Source: Micrococcaceae bacterium UBA7136 (lineage in GTDB: Bacteria > Actinomycetota > Actinomycetes > Actinomycetales > Micrococcaceae). From it: DNA of 5,470 nucleotides. Below the pieces are notes generated by a model, which worked only from the letters and a program-made list of their open reading frames with translations, had not been told where the DNA came from and searched no databases. Location: the NCBI GenBank assembly GCA_002492045.1, contig DKXC01000043.1, positions 1-5,470 of the forward strand, given 5' to 3'. Below are positions 1-4,820 of the stretch, piece after piece (position 1 is the stretch's first letter; each line of letters opens with the position of its first letter). Made by a program: the position numbers and the translations under genes.

Positions 1-376
1 TAGTAGCCCCCAAAACCTGACGGCCCAAACCAACCCGAGCATCCGGACCCACCAGCAGCGACAGGGAAGAAATCACCAGCACCAGCAGGACCAGGGCCGG
101 AACCAGCCGGCGCAGGCGGCGCACCCAAAACTTAGGCAAATCAACCTTGCCCCGGTAGGCCCCCTCCCGCAGCAGCAGGGCCGTAATCAGGTAACCCGAG
201 ATAACAAAGAAAATATCCACCCCGATCATGCCGCCCGGCAGGTACTGGGGCCAATAGTGGTAGACCAGCACCAGCAGAACAGCTAGGGCTCGCACCCCAT
301 CCAGGCCGCGCAAGACAAACTTGGGCTGCCCCTCGGCTGGGTCAAGATCTGAATAGAAAATATTGCTCTCGCGCAT
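1..376 (-). CDS. Acyltransferase-3 family membrane protein (OafA/YrhL-like), N-terminal part
   Basis: Partial: 125 codons are visible, the ATG is at 376-374, and the C-terminal part lies off the left edge. The protein belongs to the acyltransferase-3 family, integral membrane enzymes that move acetyl or other acyl groups onto surface sugars, lipids or peptidoglycan. The family signature is clear: RGLDGVRALAVLL at residues 23-35, the conserved His40 in VYHYW, then GGMIGVDIFFVISGYLI at about 48-64 and FWVRRLRRLVPAL at about 83-95. Hydrophobic segments lie near residues 27-42, 50-69 and 92-110. The start is supported by GAGGA (384-380), although the 3-nt spacer is short; an in-frame GTG at 394-392 would add six residues. 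The gene diverges from dapB across 195 bp. Family assignment is secure. The substrate is unknown and could equally be a glycan, a lipid or a secondary metabolite. Confidence 0.9.
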   Translation of the reverse strand, partial: MRESNIFYSDLDPAEGQPKFVLRGLDGVRALAVLLVLVYHYWPQYLPGGMIGVDIFFVISGYLITALLLREGAYRGKVDLPKFWVRRLRRLVPALVLLVLVISSLSLLVGPDARVGLGRQVLGAT

Positions 377-403
377 GGATCCTCGCAGGGCCACTCGTGC
401 CCA

Positions 404-416
404 AGGTAGGCTACCT
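404..416. repeat. 13-bp palindrome AGGTAG-G-CTACCT, possible operator
   Basis: Perfect 6-bp arms surround a single central G. The site lies 28 bp upstream of the acyltransferase ATG. It resembles the core of the DtxR/IdeR iron box (AGGTTAGGCTAACCT) but lacks one base in each arm. A metal-regulator site is therefore only a possibility; it may bind another dimeric repressor or none. Confidence 0.3.
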
Positions 417-422
417 AACCCC

Positions 423-433
423 TCTAGTCTAGA
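423..433. repeat. 11-bp palindrome TCTAG-T-CTAGA
   Basis: Perfect 5-bp arms flank a central T, and the centre is 18 bp from that of the palindrome at 404-416. It could be a protein-binding site or part of the acyltransferase promoter. It is short enough to have arisen by chance. Confidence 0.2.
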
Positions 434-463
434 AGCTCCAAGCCCAAATAGCTGGTCTCACAG

Positions 464-513
464 GGTAAAAAATATGAGCCATCTGGCCCCCACCTGGGCT
501 AAAGTGGTAAAAA
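464..513 (+). repeat. Two direct copies of GGTAAAAA, 42 bp apart
   Basis: The 8-mer occurs at 464-471 and 506-513. The 42-bp period equals four helical turns, so both A-tracts face the same side of the DNA. This fits intrinsic bending or paired activator sites upstream of dapB, but two copies of an 8-mer are weak evidence. Confidence 0.25.
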
Positions 514-523
514 GTTCTATTCA

Positions 524-536
524 AGGCCCCGGGCCT
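524..536. repeat. 13-bp palindrome AGGCCC-C-GGGCCT before dapB
   Basis: Perfect 6-bp arms around one C, ending 35 bp before the dapB start and 20 bp before its Shine-Dalgarno. In DNA it could be an operator. As RNA a 1-nt loop cannot form, so a shorter hairpin would result. It is GC-rich and could be chance. Confidence 0.2.
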
Positions 537-571
537 ACCAGGGGCAGGTCCCGTGCGGAAGGTGCTACTCG

Positions 572-1324
572 ATGAAGATATGGAAGGTCGCCGTCATTGG
601 CGCTCGCGGACGCATGGGCTCTGAAGCCGTCAGAGCCATCAACCTGGCAGAAGATATGGATTTAGTTGCCGCTCTGGGGCGAGGCGACAGCCTACAAGAA
701 TTAGTCGAAGCCGGGGCAGAAGTTGTCGTTGACCTCTCCGTACCCGAAGCCAGCTACAGCAACGTCAGCTTCGCCATCGAAGCGGGCATGCACGCAGTGG
801 TGGGCACTACTGGCTGGCAGGAAGACCAGCTAGCCCAACTACAAGAGGCCCTGTCTCAGCATCCTGGTGTAGGGGTCCTCATCGCCCCCAACTTCGCCCT
901 GGGCTCCCTGCTGGCCAGCCGCTTTGCCGCCCAGGCTGCCAAGTTCTTTGAATCGGTCGAAATCATTGAACTTCATCACCCCAACAAGCTGGATGCTCCC
1001 TCTGGCACCGCTAGCTACACGGCCCAAAAAATTGCCCAGGCCCGGGCACAGGCAGGAATGGGCGCCTCCCCAGACGCCACTGTCAGCGACCCGGACGGAG
1101 CCCGCGGGGCCAAGATTGAGGGAATCAACGTCCACGCCGTCCGCCTGCGGGGCCTGACCGCCCACCAGGAGGTCCTGCTGGGGGACGCCGGTCAGCAGCT
1201 GACCATCCGCCATGACTCCTTTGACCGCACCAGCTTCATGCCCGGCCTGCTCATGGGGGTGCGGAAGGTCGCTGACCATCCCGGTCTGACGGTAGGCCTG
1301 GAAAACTACCTAGATTTGGATTAG
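572..1324 (+). CDS. dapB: 4-hydroxy-tetrahydrodipicolinate reductase
   Basis: DapB reduces the DapA product to tetrahydrodipicolinate with NAD(P)H in the cytoplasmic diaminopimelate/lysine pathway. The 250-residue length matches actinobacterial DapB (about 245-250). The N-terminal Rossmann nucleotide-binding motif GARGRMG is at residues 10-16, followed by VVGTTGW at 76-82 and APNFALG at 105-111. The signature ELHHPNKLDAPSGTA at 133-147 carries the catalytic His135 and Lys139 (E. coli His159 and Lys163). VRLRGLTAHQEVLLG at 190-204 and the ending VGLENYLDLD are typical of actinobacteria. The acidic residue that holds the NADH ribose in E. coli (Glu38) and M. tuberculosis (Asp33) aligns with Gly36, next to Arg37, which suggests NADPH can be used well. 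ATG 572 is preceded by GGAAGG at 557-562. The gene is probably first in an operon with the next two genes. Confidence 0.97.
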   Translation: MKIWKVAVIGARGRMGSEAVRAINLAEDMDLVAALGRGDSLQELVEAGAEVVVDLSVPEASYSNVSFAIEAGMHAVVGTTGWQEDQLAQLQEALSQHPGVGVLIAPNFALGSLLASRFAAQAAKFFESVEIIELHHPNKLDAPSGTASYTAQKIAQARAQAGMGASPDATVSDPDGARGAKIEGINVHAVRLRGLTAHQEVLLGDAGQQLTIRHDSFDRTSFMPGLLMGVRKVADHPGLTVGLENYLDLD

Positions 1325-1333
1325 CCCCTGAAG

Positions 1334-1948
1334 ATGCCTTCCCTCAACTCCCTCAAGCTCTTTATGGGCCTGGCCCTGGGCCTGCTGGCTGTGACCATCT
1401 GGCTCTTGCCTCTGCCCACCGGTAGCCGCCTCTTTTTGCTTACCGTTACTGTCTTTGGCCTGGTCTTTGTAACTGTAGAGGCTGGTGGTAAGGGCAAAAC
1501 CTTCGCGGCCCTGACCATTGCGGCTCTGAGCCTCTACCTACTGGTCACTGCTGGCCGGGGCGTCCTCCTGATTCAGACTGGCGGTTTCTACGGGGCCCTA
1601 CTGGGGGTTAGTCTCATTCTGCTGCCCTGTCTGGGTGCCTGGGCTATGGTGCGGGAGATTATCTTTGGGGCCCGTGCCCAGCAGCTGGCCCAAGAGCTAG
1701 AAGCTTCTGGCCAGCTACCGGTCGATGATCTTCCCCGTTCAGCCTCTGGCCGTATCGACCGTCAGGCAGCTGACCAGGACTTCGCTTCCTACGCCAGCCA
1801 GGTTGAAGCTGATCCTCACTCCTGGCCGGCCTGGTTCAGGCTCTCCTTAGCCTATGAAGCAGCCGGTGACCGTAAACGGGCCCGCCAGGCCCTCCGCACA
1901 GCCATGGCCCTGCACCAGGGTAAAACTCCAGCCCAACTCACGATCTAG
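1334..1948 (+). CDS. Uncharacterised four-helix membrane protein with one C-terminal TPR
   Basis: Function unknown. The 204 residues begin with four predicted membrane segments at about 7-27, 32-50, 57-80 and 85-106, followed by a cytosolic tail. The tail has a polar linker containing LPRSASGRID at 133-142, then one good tetratricopeptide motif at about 164-195 with the expected Trp167, Leu170, Tyr174, Gly178, Ala183, Leu187 and Ala190. TPRs usually bind other proteins, and a lone repeat may need a partner or dimerisation. As far as I recall, proteins of this layout sit near dap genes in other actinobacteria. Its start is 9 bp after the dapB stop without a clear Shine-Dalgarno, so translation may be coupled to dapB; ATG 1364 (Met11) is an alternative that would shorten the first helix. 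The dapA start follows after 14 bp, so co-transcription with both dap genes is likely. A scaffold for pathway enzymes at the membrane is only a guess. Confidence 0.85.
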   Translation: MPSLNSLKLFMGLALGLLAVTIWLLPLPTGSRLFLLTVTVFGLVFVTVEAGGKGKTFAALTIAALSLYLLVTAGRGVLLIQTGGFYGALLGVSLILLPCLGAWAMVREIIFGARAQQLAQELEASGQLPVDDLPRSASGRIDRQAADQDFASYASQVEADPHSWPAWFRLSLAYEAAGDRKRARQALRTAMALHQGKTPAQLTI

Positions 1949-1962
1949 AAAGGTTAGAAGAA

Positions 1963-2889
1963 ATGTTTAAGGACAGCCTCAACACCTCCTCCCAGCCACT
2001 CTTCGGACGCCTTCTCACCGCCATGGTGACCCCCTTTACTGATAAGGGTGAAGTAGACCGGCAGGCCGTTCAGACCCTAGCTAGCGACCTGGTGGACCGG
2101 GGCCACGATGGTCTGATTGTCTGCGGTACTACCGGCGAATACTCGACCATGACGGATGAAGAAAATGAGGAAGTCTTCCGCCTGGTTAAGGAGGCCGTAG
2201 GCGACCGGGCCAAGATCGTGGCCGGTGTGGGCTCTAACGACACCGCCCATACCCTGCACCTGGCTTCCCGGGCCGAGGCCGTGGGGGTTGATGGCCTGCT
2301 GCTGGTCACTCCCTACTACAACAAGCCCACCCAGGCTGGTCTGGAAGCCCACTTCCGCACGGTTGCTGATGCTGTGACCACCCCGGTTATGCTCTACGAT
2401 ATTCCCGGCCGAGCCGGAGTGCCTGTTACTCCTGCCGTCTACCGGGCCCTAGCCGACCACGAAAATATTGTGGCTGTTAAGGACGCCAAGGCTGATTTTG
2501 CTGCTGCCACCGAGGTCATGGAAACCACCGATTTGGTCTTCTACTCGGGCGATGATGGCCTGACCCTGCCCTGGCTGGCTATGGGGGCTGCGGGCCTGGT
2601 GAGTGTGACTGCCCAGGTGACCCCTGAACACTTCCGGCAGCTGATAGATGCTACAGTTACAGGAGACCTGGTCACCGCCCAGCGTCTTCACCTTGAACTA
2701 GCGCCCGTCGTCCGGGCCACCATGAGCCGCGTACCCGGCTGTGTTGCCGCCAAGCAGATTATGCACTGGCAAGGGCGGATTCCTTCCCCGGCCGTCCGCT
2801 TGCCCCATGTCGCGGCCACTGAGGCAGAAGTAGCCCTCATGCGACAGGACCTTGAGAATTCGGTCATTGCCCAGAGCCTGACCGCCTAA
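1963..2889 (+). CDS. dapA: 4-hydroxy-tetrahydrodipicolinate synthase
   Basis: DapA condenses pyruvate with aspartate semialdehyde, the first committed step to diaminopimelate and lysine, in the cytoplasm. It is a class I aldolase of the DapA/NAL TIM-barrel family, usually a tetramer. All key residues are present at a constant offset of 12 from E. coli: Schiff-base Lys173 in VAVKDAKAD, the catalytic triad Thr56 (GTTGE), Tyr119 (PYYNKP) and Tyr145 (MLYDIPGR), and Arg150, which binds the semialdehyde carboxylate. The 308-residue length and the N-terminal extension before LLTAMVTPF fit actinobacterial enzymes (about 300). Positions that form the E. coli lysine-inhibition site differ: Ser48 is Tyr60, His53 is Asp65, His56 is Asn68 and Glu84 is His96, whereas Asn92 and Tyr118 are kept. 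Weak or no lysine feedback is inferred. AAAGG at 1949-1953 lies nine bases before ATG 1963. Confidence 0.97.
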   Translation: MFKDSLNTSSQPLFGRLLTAMVTPFTDKGEVDRQAVQTLASDLVDRGHDGLIVCGTTGEYSTMTDEENEEVFRLVKEAVGDRAKIVAGVGSNDTAHTLHLASRAEAVGVDGLLLVTPYYNKPTQAGLEAHFRTVADAVTTPVMLYDIPGRAGVPVTPAVYRALADHENIVAVKDAKADFAAATEVMETTDLVFYSGDDGLTLPWLAMGAAGLVSVTAQVTPEHFRQLIDATVTGDLVTAQRLHLELAPVVRATMSRVPGCVAAKQIMHWQGRIPSPAVRLPHVAATEAEVALMRQDLENSVIAQSLTA

Positions 2890-2906
2890 GAGACGTACCG
2901 CAGCTG

Positions 2907-2941
2907 GTGACCAACTTCCCTCTAGCAGGGAGGCTGGTCAC
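2907..2941 (+). terminator. Strong hairpin at the dapA-rnj junction: terminator/attenuator or leader element
   Basis: Arms at 2907-2921 and 2927-2941 pair over 15 positions with one A/C mismatch and one U/G wobble around the 5-nt loop CTAGC. The hairpin starts 18 bases after the dapA stop and ends 46 bases before the rnj ATG. No U-tract follows (ATTGTGCC), so it is not a classical intrinsic terminator, although actinobacterial terminators often lack one. It may partly end dapA transcripts, stabilise their 3' end, or form the 5' leader of the RNase J mRNA, where self-cleavage control is conceivable. Confidence 0.6.
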
Positions 2942-2987
2942 ATTGTGCCTGCACCCGATAGAGAAAAATCAGAAGAAAAGAGACAGA

Positions 2988-4700
2988 ATGCAAACAGTCA
3001 CCAGCCCCCACCTGCCCCCCAAGCTTAAGAAGGACACCCTGCGGGTTGTTCCCCTGGGCGGCCTGGGTGAGGTGGGCCGGAACATGACCGTCTACGAGAT
3101 TAACGGCAAACTGCTGATCGTAGACTGTGGTGTTCTCTTTCCCGAAGAATCGCAGCCCGGCGTTGATCTGATCCTGCCGGACCTCAACTACATCAAGGAC
3201 CGCCTGGACGACGTGGTGGCTATGGTTTTGACCCACGGCCACGAAGACCACATTGGTGCTGTGCCCTACCTGCTGCGTCGCCGCCCCGATATTCCCATTG
3301 TTGGTTCCCAGCTGACCCTGGCCCTGGTGGAGGCCAAGCTGCAAGAACACCGGATTAAGCCCTACACCATGGACGTGGTAGAGGGTCAGGTGGAGCGTTT
3401 TGGCCCCTTTGAGTGCGAGTTCGTCGCCGTTAACCACTCCATCCCCGATGCCCTGGCTGTCTTTATCCGCACTAAGGCTGGCAAGGTTCTGCACACTGGC
3501 GACTTCAAGATGGACCAGCTGCCCCTGGACGGCCGCCTGACCGACCTGCGTCACTTTGCCCGCCTGGGTGAAGAAGGGATTGACCTCTTCCTGCCGGACT
3601 CCACTAACGCTGAGGTTCCTGGCTTTACCCCCACCGAGAAGAACATTGGCCCGGTCATCTCTAACGTCATGCGGGACGCTAAGCGCCGGGTGATCGTGGC
3701 TTCCTTCTCGTCCCACGTCCACCGTGTTCAGCAGGTGCTGGATGCTGCTGCTGAGCGGGGCCGTAAGGTGGTGCTGGTGGGCCGTTCCATGGTTCGTAAC
3801 ATGACTATTGCCGAGAAGCTGGGCTACCTTAAGGTACCTGAGGGTATCCTGGTTGACCTCAAGAAGGTGGACGACTACCGGCCTGAGCAGATCGTGATGA
3901 TGTGCACCGGCTCCCAGGGTGAGCCTATGGCTGCCCTGTCCCGGATGGCTAACGGTGACCACAAGATTCAGGTAGAGAAGGGCGACACCATTATCTTGGC
4001 TTCCTCCCTGATTCCGGGTAATGAGACCTCTGTTTACCGGGTTATTAACGGCCTCATGAAGCTGGGCGCTAACGTGGTTCACAAGGGTAACGCCAAGGTT
4101 CACGTTTCTGGTCACGCAGCCGCTGGTGAACTGCTCTACTGCTACAACATTCTGCAGCCCAAGAACGTTATGCCGGTGCACGGCGAGGTTCGCCACCTGC
4201 TGGCCTCTGGCAAGTTGGCCATCGAGACCGGTATTAAGAGCGACCGGGTACTGATTTGTGATTCTGGTACCGTGGTTGACCTGCGCGACGGCATCGCCAA
4301 GATTGTGGGTCAGGTTCCGGCTGAGTACGTCTACGTGGATGGTAAGTCGGTAGGTCACGTGACCGAAGAGGACCTTAAGGACCGCCGCGTCCTGGGCGAG
4401 GAAGGCTTCGTGTCCATCGTGACCGTCATTGACCGGGCTAATAAGCGGGTTGTGACCGGCCCCGATATTCACGCCCGCGGTATCGCCGAGGACGATTCTG
4501 TCTTCGACGACATTACCCCCAAGATTACTGCTGCCCTGGAGGACGCCCTGCACCGGGCACCTGAGAAGGTTCACACCACCCACCAGCTGCAGCAGATTGT
4601 TCGCCGGACTATGGGGGCCTGGGTGTCCCGTCGCCTGCGCCGCCGGCCCATGATTGTGCCGGTTGTGGTTGAGGCTAACAGCCCCGAGGCCCGCTCCTAG
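2988..4700 (+). CDS. rnj: Ribonuclease J (metallo-beta-lactamase/beta-CASP family)
   Basis: RNase J is a zinc-dependent 5'-3' exonuclease and endonuclease for mRNA decay and rRNA maturation. From ATG 2988 the protein has 570 residues, near the 558-561 of mycobacterial and Streptomyces enzymes. The metallo-beta-lactamase core starts at VVPLGGLGEVGRN (20-32) and shows HGHEDH at 83-88, His150 (NHSIPD) and Asp172 (HTGDFKMD). Beta-CASP motifs are LPDST with Asp204, SFSSHVHR at 239-246, GSQGEP at 308-313 and SGHAAAGE with His376; the core ends with His398 in MPVHGE. The C-terminal domain runs from about 440. All metal ligands are present. The frame is open back to GTG 2907, but that extension would translate the hairpin and lacks family similarity; ATG 2988 has purine-rich AAAAGAG just upstream. 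No TTA, CTA or TCA codon occurs in 570 codons, which suggests high expression. Confidence 0.97.
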   Translation: MQTVTSPHLPPKLKKDTLRVVPLGGLGEVGRNMTVYEINGKLLIVDCGVLFPEESQPGVDLILPDLNYIKDRLDDVVAMVLTHGHEDHIGAVPYLLRRRPDIPIVGSQLTLALVEAKLQEHRIKPYTMDVVEGQVERFGPFECEFVAVNHSIPDALAVFIRTKAGKVLHTGDFKMDQLPLDGRLTDLRHFARLGEEGIDLFLPDSTNAEVPGFTPTEKNIGPVISNVMRDAKRRVIVASFSSHVHRVQQVLDAAAERGRKVVLVGRSMVRNMTIAEKLGYLKVPEGILVDLKKVDDYRPEQIVMMCTGSQGEPMAALSRMANGDHKIQVEKGDTIILASSLIPGNETSVYRVINGLMKLGANVVHKGNAKVHVSGHAAAGELLYCYNILQPKNVMPVHGEVRHLLASGKLAIETGIKSDRVLICDSGTVVDLRDGIAKIVGQVPAEYVYVDGKSVGHVTEEDLKDRRVLGEEGFVSIVTVIDRANKRVVTGPDIHARGIAEDDSVFDDITPKITAALEDALHRAPEKVHTTHQLQQIVRRTMGAWVSRRLRRRPMIVPVVVEANSPEARS

Positions 4701-4707
4701 TAGATTA

Positions 4708-4720
4708 GGGGCAAATCCCC
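4708..4720 (+). other. Small hairpin GGGG-CAAAT-CCCC after rnj
   Basis: A 4-bp GC stem with a 5-nt loop lies directly after the tandem rnj stop codons (TAG TAG, 4698-4703). It is too small to terminate alone but may add to the larger hairpin eight bases downstream. Confidence 0.3.
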
Positions 4721-4727
4721 AGACAAG

Positions 4728-4766
4728 CGCCACCTGCCTTCCCCTGTTGCCGGGAGGGCGGTGGCG
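4728..4766 (+). terminator. Probable rnj terminator hairpin without U-tract
   Basis: Left arm 4728-4743 pairs with 4752-4766: seven base pairs (CGCCACC with GGTGGCG), one bulged T at 4735, then eight more pairs with one wobble (GCCTTCCC with GGGAGGGC). The loop is CTGTTGCC. The stem is long and GC-rich, 27 bases after the rnj stop, and is followed by GTAGTCTGTT rather than a run of T. This fits a U-poor actinobacterial terminator at the rnj end; partial read-through into ftsK remains possible. Confidence 0.65.
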
Positions 4767-4787
4767 GTAGTCTGTTAAAGAGACTGC
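4767..4787 (+). other. Second hairpin abutting the rnj terminator
   Basis: GTAGTCT (4767-4773) pairs with AGACTGC (4781-4787) over seven positions with one wobble and a 7-nt loop, GTTAAAG. It starts on the base after the preceding stem, so the two could stack coaxially in RNA. It may strengthen termination or belong to the ftsK control region. Confidence 0.35.
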
Positions 4788-4800
4788 ACACTTCTAAACT
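4772..4800 (+). promoter_or_regulatory. Weak candidate promoter for ftsK
   Basis: TAAACT (4795-4800) matches four of six bases of the -10 consensus. CTGTTA (4772-4777), 17 bp upstream, matches the -35 consensus only weakly. A transcript starting near 4807 would have a leader of about 14 bases. The call rests mainly on the need for a start point after the strong hairpin. Confidence 0.2.
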
Positions 4801-4820
4801 GAGGTAACAGACAGAGAAGA

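Larger units (their letters stand above)
377..571. promoter_or_regulatory. Divergent intergenic region between acyltransferase and dapB
   Basis: This 195-bp stretch separates two divergently transcribed genes, so it should hold promoters for both. I see two AT-rich patches (about 464-475 and 498-523) in otherwise GC-rich DNA. The best -10-like strings on the plus strand are TATGAG (473-478) and TAAAGT (500-505), neither with a convincing -35. GGAAGG (557-562) is a good Shine-Dalgarno nine bases before the dapB ATG. Three short palindromes are listed separately. No riboswitch fold was recognised. Confidence 0.5.

Noticed and set aside
377..571. Lysine riboswitch or T-box upstream of dapB
   Set aside because: No conserved core, specifier loop or terminator/antiterminator pair could be recognised, and the leader is too short for a full lysine riboswitch plus expression platform.
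363..575. 70-codon plus-strand open frame ending at the dapB start with an ATGA overlap
   Set aside because: It overlaps the acyltransferase start and the divergent promoter region, has no Shine-Dalgarno, and has a low-complexity Arg/Pro/Ser-rich composition typical of translated noncoding GC-rich DNA. The ATGA overlap is tempting as a leader peptide, but nothing else supports it.
839..1279. 146-codon reverse-strand frame within dapB
   Set aside because: Shadow of dapB, with no protein-like features, opposite a gene with all catalytic motifs.
2907..2987. GTG start at 2907 extending RNase J by 27 residues
   Set aside because: It would place the whole hairpin in coding sequence, gives residues without resemblance to RNase J N-termini, and makes the protein about 40 residues longer than known actinobacterial enzymes. 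ATG 2988 fits length and leader.
2922..4733. 603-codon reverse-strand open frame covering all of rnj
   Set aside because: It is exactly in register with rnj and stays open only because rnj lacks TTA, CTA and TCA codons. Its product shows no recognisable family, while rnj is a complete, motif-perfect RNase J.
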